DNA of 64,000 nucleotides from Rhyacophila brunnea (taxonomy: Eukaryota; Arthropoda; Insecta; Trichoptera; Rhyacophilidae): positions 1,550,001 through 1,614,000 of the forward strand of contig JAGYXB010001020.1 of NCBI GenBank assembly GCA_022495005.1, written 5' to 3'. The notes below the pieces were generated by a model. It had not been told where the DNA came from, searched no databases, and saw nothing but the letters and a program-made list of their open reading frames with translations. Below are positions 24,963 to 34,894 of the stretch, piece after piece (the stretch's first letter is position 1; each line of letters opens with the position of its first letter). The position numbers and the translations under genes were made by a program.

Positions 24963-25401
24963 CTTCTTCTTCGATGGGGCTACAGCTCAAGTCGTGCCCT
25001 GGCCTCCTCCACTGCCGTCCTCTAGCCGGAACGGTCCTCCGCACGTCTTTTTCAGTTCCTAATTTTTAGCAGCTGGTTGGCGTCTTTTGTAATGTTATCA
25101 CCCCACCGTAAGCGTGGCTTTCCCACTGGCCTTTTCCCCCCTGGGTTTCCTGCCTGCCCAGTTTAGCCTCTGGAGTTTAATGAAGGTGGAGAGTTTTGAA
25201 TCTTGGTATAAGCGGTATAGTTCCGTGTTGTACCTAATTCTCCACTCCCCACCATCATTCATGGGTCCGTATATCCGCCTCAGGATCTTTCTCTCAAAGC
25301 AGTCCACCATTTCAGCTGCTTGCATATTTAGCGTCAATGACTCGCACCCGTATGCAACGACTGTGCGTATGACGGTTTTATAGAGCCGGGTCTTAGTTTT
25401 T
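24963..25401 (-). mobile_element. 5'-truncated RTE-like LINE with 15-bp TSD
   Basis: CTCGGTTGAAGGATT is duplicated exactly at 24948-24962 and 25402-25416. The minus strand reads the end of a LINE polymerase: KTRLYKTVIRTVVAYGCESL, then CFERKILRRIYGPMND, GEWRIRYNTELYRLY, a one-base break near 25135, then GKPRLRWGDNITKDANQLL and WRTAVEEARARLEL with stop near 24984. The 3' end is a (GAA)n run directly at the duplication, as in RTE elements, which end in short repeats instead of poly(A). A second copy of the same family lies at 54.7 kb. Confidence 0.93.
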
Positions 25402-25416
25402 CTCGGTTGAAGGATT

Positions 25417-27690
25417 ACTGGTCCCTTATTAGATACAAGAATGCGAAAGCGCTTATACCTAAAGTAGGCAAACTTTAAACAACCTCTGCTTTAGTCAAAT
25501 AATCGCGATTACAATACATCGGTTCACATGTATCACCATAGTGTGTACACAACGTAGTTCTTTACATATAAAAATAAATTATTTGCTTTTAATATTAAAT
25601 TTGTACCTACTTGTTATCCGGTAAGTATTTTGATAAAGTATGTTAGTTCGTGAATCTAAGAAAGCCGACTTGTTTTTTTTTAATAGTACGTGAGTAGTTA
25701 GATACTTAGCTATATAGGCACTTTTCACATTTTTATAATACTTTGAACATCTCTTGCTTCTTCAGTATACTACTTGAAGATTGCTTTTACTGAGCTTCTT
25801 AAAAAGACAAGCTTTTGAAGATTTTTACGGAAAACAGAATTGAAGTATTTTCTTTTCCGAGGCAATACCGTTCGCAGAGCGTTAATAATTTACTGAATTG
25901 CGGCAAGGTAAAGGCCACACGCTACTTAGGATAGGTACCTTCGCCTCTCTTTATTCGAGCAATGCTTTTAGCTAAATAACAAGTTTATTTGTTTGTTTAT
26001 AATTGCTTAACTAGAAAACATGTGACGCTTCCTTTATAAAACTGGATTTAAGCGAAATAAATCATTCAGTTGAAAGAAATTAAATGTTATGTCACGAGTA
26101 TACTAGTTACTGTTTTTGAAAAAAGAAAATTCAATGTTCTGTTGTTTCGTAGAAAATTATCCATTGTTTTATTTTTATAAATTTTTTATTTGCTCCTTTA
26201 GGCCTATTCTTAACAATTATCACTTTAGCACATTTACGATGTTACCATTGGTCCAAGTTAACACATTTGTTATTCAGGCACACTGTCAGATATTATCACT
26301 TTAGCGGCAGCTAACTTTCATATCCGGTTTAAACGGCTAACTACGGCGTGAAGTACGTACGTTATTTGCTGGTATATTATCTATGATTTTCTGACTTCGG
26401 TTAAAATCGGCCATGTTCGTGCCGCGTTGTCTCTGGTACCCGAACGGCGCGAGCTTTGTTTATATAAATGTCAAACGTCAAACGTAACCAAACTTAACCT
26501 ACAATTTTGCCACTCATGTCAATTGCATAAAATATAGATAATATACGTAAAGTCAATTGTCAACCGGACAAAGATTTTGACGGTAAGAATATATAATTTA
26601 AATATTACAATGTTGTTTGTGTGTATGGAACAGTAGGTATATTATTTTCTTTGGGATTATTATGCAACTATAGTACAAAACTTTTTTATATTCCAGCACG
26701 TAAAATATCAAGGCGTCATCCTGTGGAAGAAGCCGAGAGCACACCATTGCAACCCCGGCCTAGAGGTAATAGTTAAATATTGTTTGTTTCATATTTGTTT
26801 ATATAAAAAATATTGAAGAAAACCTTGGTGTAGGAAAATGATTGAAAAAACACCGCAAACATACAGCTTGTCATATTTTTTCCATCAATGTTGCCGGCCA
26901 TGAATAGGGATGTTTCCAACCTTTTATTGGAGAATAACCAGACGAAAGTACTATTATCATACATTCATTATATAATATCTATATATTTTAACTATATCAA
27001 AATAGCATTCACCTAGACTAGGTCATCATGACTGATTGACTGCATTCATACTTGCTTTACACTAATATAATATTATGTATGCAGTATGTAAACAAACAAT
27101 ATTTATTTAGTAAGTAAGTAGTACATACGCCTGCCATATCTATACTTAATACATGTGGCCCTCGACTTTCACACGTAATTAGTTCCTCAGAAAGTGTACA
27201 TTAAAATATTATTTATTTATCAATGGGTGTAATAAAGTTAACGGGTGTTTCTTTAGAAACTTGTTATATATATATAAATAGTCGAATACCACCCTTTTAT
27301 ATATTTGAGAAGGTGACAGGGAATGGAGGAGAGAGTAGCAACTGCGTGGTAGATTACAGTTTTTGCATTATCAACAAGAATCTACATTGTAAGAAATGTA
27401 CGAAATAACGAATTATTTTAAAGTCTAGGGCCACCCTACTACGATATCAAAAGAGAGTATTGTATCAGGAGAAATTATGTATATGTGTTGTAAAAAAAAT
27501 AATCCAAGTATAAAACCATTACTAACAATTTTTATTAATGTTAATATAATACAATATAATTATTATATATAAAAGTATAAAACAGAATAAGTACATAATA
27601 GTATGTGCATTATGATAAATTTGGCATATTTCAGTCATTTGTCGATAATATATTGGATAAAAGGTTAGTTATTTATTACGCCGCATTTAT
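25417..27690. other. Mostly unassigned; one exon-like stretch
   Basis: A possible plus-strand exon at 26698-26765 has TTCCAG before it and a GTAATA donor after it, and reads RKISRRHPVEEAESTP. A GTAAGA donor lies upstream at 26583. It could belong to the partner gene of a Harbinger element, but nothing confirms this. A TTATCACTTTAGC motif at 26216 and 26293 also occurs near the end of the MITE at 61.6 kb. Confidence 0.3.
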
Positions 27691-27699
27691 TTAATTAAT

Positions 27700-28545
27700 T
27701 ATTGGCACCAAAATATCTGTTGACAATTCTCTGTTGAGCAGAATACGCCTGCCTTATCCTATTGGCATTCCAAGTGTCAGTATATACAAATTCAGATGGG
27801 ACAGGGTCATCTACAAGTTAGATTCGGTATCCTGAAAAAAAAGAGATTTGTTAGCACAATACATGACATACTCAATCCAATGTCACATCTATTTAAGTAC
27901 CTATTGTTTTCATTTACTTGAACTTAAATTACCTAAATTCTTGTATCACGTTGTGCAGAATACAATATGCATATATTTTTTTATTTTTGTTGCTTTTTGT
28001 TCGCTCGTAGGCATCTAAATTTTGTTTTAAGTACACCGTTGAGTCTCTACCATATTCGTTGAATAGTGGGTTTCTCAACCGCATAACCTAATTTGCCTGA
28101 AATGTTTTTAGATCAGTCAATACCAAGAAAACCAAAAGGAAACAAGAGAATAACGAAGATGACCGAGAGAGAAGACGAAAGCTGCAACCGACTACATCAT
28201 CTGCTTCACGTTCGTCAGCTGAATGCAGAACTAAGATTTCAATGATCACAATCTGTTTTTTGAATATGTTTTCGATTAAATAAATTTGAAACGTTATACA
28301 TTGTTGTTTCATTAAATACCCACTCATAACTATGCAAAATTTTGATTCCTTTGATGTCTACGGAATACGGGTAAATGTAAAACGAAACGAAAATGTTTGT
28401 TACTGGCAGTGCCAGTGGCGAAGGGTGGAGGTAGGCTGTTAAGATCCGCCATAAATAGTGCACACTAAACTTTAAGTTAAAACTCTTTCGTTATGCAATC
28501 GTTCCATTTCCAATTTGACCAGTGATTCGTTAAATAATAAATGTC
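27700..28545 (-). pseudogene. HARBI1-like transposase, truncated copy A
   Basis: This stretch parallels 28983-29690 of the intact copy B piece by piece: a last-exon equivalent (about 27701-27833, with the GATACCGAAT splice-acceptor side conserved), an intron, the exon-5 equivalent (about 27947-28110) and the exon-4 3' part (about 28437-28545). Exon 5 has lost about 80 bp encoding the part around the catalytic glutamate. Intron 4 carries a ~100-bp insertion that happens to be open on both strands (28110-28230). Exons 1-3 are absent. It cannot encode an active enzyme. It lies in the same orientation as copy B, with the histone fragment between them. Confidence 0.85.
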
Positions 28546-28609
28546 ATCTCATAAGCAACAATAACGACCTCGACACGTTCGCTACCAGTCGAATTTGAAT
28601 AAAAATGGG

Positions 28610-28625
28610 GGCCCTGAAAAGGGCC
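28610..28625 (-). promoter_or_regulatory. Histone mRNA 3' stem-loop
   Basis: On the minus strand GGCCCTTTTCAGGGCC is an exact 6-bp stem, 4-nt loop of the metazoan histone 3' processing signal (SLBP site). It lies 56 nt after the H2A stop codon, the normal spacing. The following bases (CCCCAT) resemble the usual ACCCA flank. No clear purine-rich histone downstream element follows. Confidence 0.9.
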
Positions 28626-28681
28626 TTTTGTACGACGATAGATGGATTATTGCATGTAATCATAGACGATAAGATTTTTTT

Positions 28682-28837
28682 TCACGCCTTCTCAGTCTTC
28701 TTGGGCAAGAGCACCGCCTGGATATTGGGCAGCACTCCACCCTGGGCTATGGTGACGCCGGAGAGCAGCTTGTTCAGCTCCTCGTTGCGGATGGCGAGCT
28801 GCAAATGACGAGGGATGATGCTGGTCTTCTTGTTGTC
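28682..28837 (-). pseudogene. H2A: Histone H2A, 3' half only
   Basis: The minus strand encodes the C-terminal 51 residues of core histone H2A up to a TGA stop: [18 protein letters not shown], then [16 protein letters not shown] and the [13 protein letters not shown] docking segment and tail. Canonical H2A has NDEELNKLL, so one acidic-patch residue (the D) is missing. Upstream, GDAANV-like codons (canonical GNAAR) are out of frame by one base, and homology ends near 28865, so the histone-fold start and the promoter are absent. The GC-rich codon use contrasts sharply with its surroundings, as expected for a histone gene. It is a truncated, dead copy. Confidence 0.92.
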
Positions 28838-28982
28838 CAACATTAGCTGCATCTCCTTCGTATATCATATATACGTTTGAATACAGGCTAAATTATTTGG
28901 CACATACATGTGGAACGGTGTCGAATGAGTTATTGAGCGCTGAAAACGAGCCTGTCCATTAGATACTGGTATAGTGATTGTG

Positions 28983-31004
28983 TTAATCGTCACCAAAATA
29001 GATGTCAACAATTCGTTGACGAGTAGCATATGCCTCCCTTAATCTATTTTGATTCCGCGTCTCATTATACACGAATTCCGATAGGACAGGTTCATCAACA
29101 GGTTCTACATTCGGTATCCTGAAAACGAAAGAAAAAGAGATGTGTTAGCACATGACAGACTCAGTCCAATGTCACATCTATTTAAGTAATGTTTTCATTT
29201 ACTTGAAACTTCAATAATTACCTATAATGTTGCATCATGTTATGCAGAATACAACACGCATATATTATCTTGGTTGCCTTCTCAGGTTTATAATGGAGGC
29301 ATCTAAATTTTGCTTTCAACACACCGTTCAGTCTCTCTATGACATTCCTTGTTGAGCAGTGGGCAGCCGTATAGCGAGCTTCAGGTGAATCTACCTCGGC
29401 ACGTAGAATCGGAATGAGCATATATTTTTCTACCGCATACCCTGAATCACCTGAAATGTTTTTTGGATCAATCAATAACAAGAGGAAATGAAGAAGGACA
29501 ATGAACAATGACAATCTGTTAATTTTAATATGTTTTCGACTGAAATCAGGATTTAAATAAATTTGAAATGTTTGTTAAGATCCGCCATAAATAGTGCACA
29601 CTAGTAAAGTTCGACATACCCAAGAGAACAAAATTTCCAACTCTTTCGTTGTGCAATCGTTCCATTTCCACTTTGACCATCGATTGATTGAATATAAATT
29701 GGTCATGAACACTGCCTGGGAATCTTGCACTCACTGCCAGAATGTTCATGTCCATATCACATACCTGCATAAAAATAAATGTCGTGTTAATGAATTGTTT
29801 GTTTGAGTTATTCGTAATGAAAGTATGGTACTGTTCGGTTAAAGCGGATACAGCGGAAAACGCATTTTGAAAATAGCCGATAAACTGGATTATTTGTTAG
29901 GTTAACCTAACCTAACCGAACCCAACCTAACCTAAACTAAACTAACAAATAATCCAGTTTATCGGCTATTTTCAAAATGCGTTTTCCGCTTTAACCGAAC
30001 AGTACCGAAAGTATTAAACAACATAGTAAAATTAATGATTTGTTACCAATTGCACATTTACAGTAAAATTTCCACGGTAATTTTTAAATGATTCTGTCTC
30101 CAAGTGTGGCGGGAAAATGCGCACATGAGTGCAGTCAATGCATCCGATGATGCCTGGGAAATGAGCTTTTTCTTGGAATCTGAAATAAAAACAAAGTTTT
30201 ACCGACACATAATATTGCAGTTCAATCATTATTTGCTTTTTTACTCATCATGTGTATGTTGTTGGTACTCTAGTTATATGTAAAATTGTATAAATTGGTC
30301 AGAGGGTATCAACACGACACTAAAAATGCATTGGTTGGTAAGTACCTTCTTTGAATTCTGTCACGAGAGTCAGCACTGTTCGGAAACTTCAGGTAAGTAC
30401 TGCCAAGCACTGATATTATAGCATCGGATACATTTCCAATGCATCTGCTCACTGATGGCTGGCTCATTGTGCAGAAGAAGTCTTGGCCAACCCCTTTTTG
30501 GTAACCTCCCTCTGCGTAAAAACGCAAAGTAGCCAAAACCTAAAATTCAAGTAAAGGAAACAAGTTTTTTCAATAACATAATATTCAAATCTTGTTAATC
30601 TGTCGTGGTGAATGCTTAAAGATGAAGTAGGTAGGTATTTACATGTGCTGTTGTCAAACTGAGTAAATGTATCTTACCCATGATGTTACCTATCTTCCGC
30701 TGTCATAAAGTAGGGTTAAGTATAGCTACTAAATGTCGAAGTAATTTGTGACTTTAATTACCTGAATTTGGACAGGAATTCCTTTGGGTATGCCTCTCAT
30801 CAACACGGAGTCCAATTTGGTCACTATCTCGATCACCATTTCTTTCGAGAGTCTGTATAATTGTCGAAAGAACGTGTCCGTTACATCAAAAGGATTCTGA
30901 CTATCGCGTATCCTCCTTCGCTCTATATTCAGCGCGCGTATCTCTTGTACACGCTGTCTTCTTACTTCCTCGGCGTGCAAATGAATCGCAAGAATAAATG
31001 CCAT
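28983..31004 (-). CDS. HARBI1-like PIF/Harbinger transposase, six exons, intact frame
   Basis: Six minus-strand exons join in phase: 31004-30762, 30539-30346, 30179-30047, 29764-29620, 29450-29222 and 29118-28983. Each intron starts GT and ends AG. The join is 1,080 nt, 359 codons plus TAA, close to the ~350 residues of vertebrate HARBI1. Residues 107-113 (SQPSVSR) are the helix-turn-helix recognition segment. The DDE nuclease core is complete: GCIDCTH (D161), FPGSVHD (D211), LGDSGY (D240) and NVIERLNG (E277). The C-terminus ends FGDD. The ATG at 31004 has a purine/GC context (CGCAATGG). In PIF/Harbinger elements this protein cuts and pastes DNA at TWA sites together with a Myb/MADF partner. 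No partner gene or convincing TIRs were found around it, so it may be an element that lost its ends or a stranded copy. A MITE occupies intron 3. Confidence 0.9.
29827..30006. mobile_element. 180-bp palindromic MITE with 8-bp TSD, in intron 3 of the HARBI1-like gene
   Basis: GAAAGTAT is duplicated exactly at 29819-29826 and 30007-30014. The element begins GGTACTGTTCGGTTAAAGCG and ends with its reverse complement. Arms of about 70 bp are nearly perfect (one 7-nt insertion in the left arm), and the centre holds AACCTAACCTAACC-type repeats. The 8-bp duplication suggests hAT- or P-type mobilisation. It inserted after the Harbinger copy because it lies inside the intron. Confidence 0.93.
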
Positions 31005-31009
31005 TGCGG

Positions 31010-31374
31010 TAGAATGTAGAAAAAAGATAAAAAAATATTACGAACAGTTATTTGACATCCGCGAAACGAACATCTATGATTCTAACCATAGAATCCGTAG
31101 AACCGAACCACAAATTGTGGTTTGAAACTTTGCATATTATCTTGCATCTCAATTTTCAATATGTAAAATTGACATATTTTCTCTCGTTCTCGCAGTAGCA
31201 CGGCACATCGAGGTGCCGCTAACTTTGACAGGGATATGGGTTAACTTTCTTACGCAAATGACCGCGAGAATAGCAAATGTGTTAATTTTGATAATTTTAT
31301 CATAATTAGCCGTTTTAACCTTTTAACACATCCGTTTGGATACGTTAGAATAGCGGCGCTTATGTTGAAGGCTG
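31010..31374. other. Upstream region of the HARBI1-like gene
   Basis: GTGCCGCTAACTTTGACAGG near 31213 and CAAATGTGTTAATTTTG near 31276 resemble, on the inverted strand, TTAACACATTTGTTATTC at about 26257. These could be related TE ends but are not firm termini. No core promoter was recognised. Confidence 0.3.
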
Positions 31375-32060
31375 GGCACGGGCCCGGCGTGGCAATTCGA
31401 CTAGTTAATTGAGATAAACACATACCATAAATTTGTTATAACAGTTTTAAAAAGTAGCCTGCGGCGCTAGTTAACTGTTATTAATACATTCACTGCTGAT
31501 TAGTTAATTACTTTTTAATTACCACATTTTAATATCATGTTAATTATAATTAACATGATATTAAATTATTATTATTAAACTAATGGCCAACTACTGCAAA
31601 CGCGTCAGTCGCGTCGTTAGCACTAAATATTAAAAAATATCTGGTTATATGATGAAATTAAATGTAAAATAATGATTGATATTATTAAACGATAATTAAA
31701 GTGTAAAATTTTATTAAAATTACCTTTAGTGTATTTCCTGACTAATGAACATGGTTAAATGCCTACCCAATATGGCGAAGGGCGCATGTTACTTGACTAC
31801 CACAAAAGGGGTTCGCAATGAATGCTTCATAATAATATGATGCCAAATGCCGACAGCTCAATAATTCAAGATCTATTCAAAAATTTAAAAAAAAACGCTA
31901 AAAATACAAGATATACAATTTTACCTCGCGGAACCTTAGAATTCCACGGAATACCAGTTGGGGAACACTACTGTAGAGCATCATAATACCTTTAACCTTA
32001 GCGATAGGTAATGGGGGCTGGCAAACATCTTGGCCTTGGGGTCCGCTTCAGAATGTGGGG
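31375..32060 (+). repeat. Dispersed repeat B, copy 2 (longest)
   Basis: Two parts match elsewhere. The first part aligns in order with 37535-37870: GGGCCCGGCGTGGCAATTCG, GAGATAAACA, GCCTGCGGCGCT, AAGTGTAAAATTTTATT, TTTCCTGACTA, TACCCAATATG and ATGTTACTTGA, then a CACAAAAGGGG block. The second part (31955-32050) matches 3790-3965 inverted. This gives a family of about 690 bp. No reading frame is shared by the copies, and a 38-bp palindrome is embedded at 31528. The family is unknown to me. Confidence 0.75.
31528..31565. repeat. Perfect 38-bp palindrome without spacer
   Basis: TTTAATATCATGTTAATTA is followed immediately by its exact reverse complement. It lies inside repeat B copy 2, in a part not present in copy 3. 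Confidence 0.85.
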
Positions 32061-32064
32061 GCTA

Positions 32065-32708
32065 TACTTTACAAAATAGTTGTATATTAATAATATTATG
32101 AAAAAATACGACTAATTCATTGTATGGAACCATTATTGAAAGCCGATTCTAGAAGTTTTATATAAGTTCTACCGTTCATTTTTTATTAGATACCTACTCA
32201 TGTTAGTACTGAAAGTCTGAAAATAAAATTTACGTTTCAATATTTATTTTTGTTTGTTAATTAATTCGGAAAAAAACGTACAAAAATACACTTCATTAAT
32301 CGTTACAGAGCTGATCACGATCAAGAAGTCAAAAGATCAGTCAAACATCAAGGCGTTTTTTTTTTGTATCAAAGAAGAATTTAACATGTAAGTATAAATT
32401 ATAATACCACGTGGTTGAAGCTAATGTACCTACCCATTATTAATAATATATTTTTTTGTTTCTTTTTCTAATAATTAATATTATACTTATTGTAAATGTA
32501 CAAGTAAATCAATAAGCTTCAGCTGAGACTTCGTGGCTTTGTAAAAATACACTTTCTTAATTACTAATGAAAAGAAATATGATGTAATAAATCAATACAA
32601 ACATATAATAAATGGCAATATTACCTAAAATAAAATAAAATATGCAGTAGAATTGATAGTTAACACCATAGAATAAAACAATGCGAATGTGTTAATAGTG
32701 TTAAGTGG
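32065..32708. other. Unassigned DNA
   Basis: Nothing recognisable. Confidence 0.5.
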
Positions 32709-32710
32709 TA

Positions 32711-34892
32711 ATTGAGGCGTAGAGTTACAAAACTCGCTCTAGAGACTTTTTTGAGTTTTGAGTAAATGACGAAAAACTGTTTTGGGCATATCATGATGAT
32801 TTAAGTGTAATTTTAGATAATATATTTCTTCCGTTGCATACGGAAAAGTATAATAAAATGTCAAATCCAATGTATAAGCTGTATTTATTCAAATAAATGC
32901 ATTTTAATTATCCCAAGAGCGGTCTTTGTCAGTCTCTACCTGACAGAGCGGCGTTCGACGCGGAATTTTTTAAAAAGAGCGGAGTTTGTCGCACAATGGT
33001 ACATTGTCGACAGGAGATGATAGTTTAGTAGCGGTCCGTATTTATTTTAATTATGTAATATATTTTCGAATTTAATTTGTCTAGAAAATATTTTGTAGCC
33101 ATTCTTACCTAATGGTAGCTGTATATTTTTCGCATTGTATTTACATATTTAGCTGTTATATTGGTATGTAATATTTTTTTAAAATAGTGGTATTTACTTT
33201 TCTTGAAAATATTTTTTTTAGATTTAAAAAAAATAGTTATTTAGTTGAATATTGCCTACTTTTTACTATGTCAAATTGCCTTTGTGAAACTTTTTAATTT
33301 TAATATGTTAATGTCATGTACTTACTTTTATTCGATAATAAACAAAAAAAACCATTATCAAAAAATGTTAGTTTTTCTGGAGACAATTAGGTAGTTATTA
33401 CCTACATACCATGCAAATTATTTGTTTAATAGGTAACTAATCTTTTATCATTATATAAGTGCCTTAATAATTCTTAATAATTTTAATATTAATGACCATA
33501 TTTTGAATCAGAAAGATATTTTTAAACCCTTAAAAGGTAATTATAAGATAATTTGAATAACAATAACTATTTTTTTAATAATATCAATAGCATAAATAAA
33601 AAAACCCAGCGGACTTAAGTACCGGCCTTCACCTAGCTAATCCCTGTATTACCTGTGTCCCCAAATTCCATGTCTGTGGGAAACCCACCATTAACTACCA
33701 ACCTATTTATTAAATTTAAAAATAAAATGATAATATTTTTAAGCTATATTATTCATAATCTACTTAGGTATATTAGATATTTTATATCATTTAATTCAGA
33801 AACCAAATCCGATAAATAAAAGTCGCGAAGTATGAGCTTACTTATTTTCCCACATAAATATTTATTACCTATATTCTGTTGTTCCTGCTACTTTTTATAT
33901 ACAAATAATAGTAAACGTGGAATTTCTGAAATTTATTGCAAAAACGTATTATAAAAGTAACGGTATTTCTACAAGATAGCACAGCATTGTTAACTATGTG
34001 TCGTTATTACAACTAAGCTAATCTACAAATTAATAAACATATTTGAATTAAAATTCATTATCGTTCATATTAACGAATGATACAATTTTATGACGAAAAA
34101 AACTTGTCCCGTGGAGATAATGATAAGGAATGTCATTTTTTATCAAGGGATATGAAAAAACTAACCTAACGTAACATAACCTACTAAATCTATCATTTGT
34201 ATAGTACAAATTATCAAACAAAAAGCATTTCTCCGACAGAAAATAGTTTTCCTTTAATTATATTTTTGACACAAACCAAATAATGATAAAAACGTGTAAG
34301 AACCTTATGATATTTTATTATATCACACAGAATACTAAATATAAATGACAACAAAAAATATACGTAAAACTAGAAAATAATATGAGCCACCACTGGGTTA
34401 TTCATGACAATACAGCAAAATATAGTCAATTTTTAAATACGTTTCTTGGCGTAACAGGCTACATTTCCAAGCAGCTGAATTTTTCAAACGCTTCCTTGAT
34501 TGTTCTTGTTGAGATTCCGTCACACTAACTATTGAAACATTCATTATTAAAAGTAAAAAATAGTAAAATAATTGAAGCAAAATTATGACGCGCACGAGAA
34601 AACAGTTTGACGGTTTGTATGGAGATTAAAGGTTTCGTGAAGAGTCATTATTTAAATCGCGGCGTCTGATTGGCCGGTAACGCAGAGAGGGTTTTACCAG
34701 AACAAATTTATTTTAAGAGCGGGTTAAGTCAGTCTCCTCGATATTTATTTTGATTTTTTGAAGAAACAGAGAGGAATTTAAAACTCTCACCTAGAACAGA
34801 AGATAGGTCTTACGAAAGAGCTCCTGCGTACATTCATAACTATTTTTTTTGAAAAATCGCTCAGAGCGGGTTTTGTAACTCTACGCCTCAAT
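32711..34892 (-). mobile_element. 2.18-kb TIR element, probable internal-deletion derivative
   Basis: ATTGAGGCGTAGAGTTACAA at the left is matched by its exact reverse complement at the right end. The symmetry is perfect for 23 bp and continues through CGCTCT to about 30 bp. TA flanks both sides (32709-32710, 34893-34894). Subterminal direct repeats AGAGCGG...GTCAGTCTC occur at about 32931 and 34717. The interior is AT-rich with no long frame except one minus-strand frame starting 300 bp from the right end. Strand is set by that frame. Confidence 0.85.
34398..34595 (-). pseudogene. N-terminal-like transposase fragment in the 32.7-34.9 kb element
   Basis: A 65-codon frame begins with a hydrophobic run and then reads ESQQEQSRKRLKNSAAWK, followed by a basic stretch. 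A KR-x2-N-x3-W-K pattern occurs near the start of the transposase family carried by the element at 49.4-52.6 kb (there frameshifted, near 50330-50390). Its start lies about 300 bp from the TIR, like the 358 bp in that element. The inference is that only the first exon survives. Chance similarity is possible. Confidence 0.35.
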
Positions 34893-34894
34893 TA

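Noticed and set aside
25114..25383. 89-codon plus-strand frame
   Set aside because: Antisense of the LINE insertion at 24963-25401.
26257..31291. Inverted match TTAACACATTTG(T/C)TATTC around the Harbinger region, considered as its TIRs with TTAA duplications
   Set aside because: An 18-19 bp match with two differences is expected by chance several times in a 64-kb AT-rich window, and TTAA is not a Harbinger duplication.
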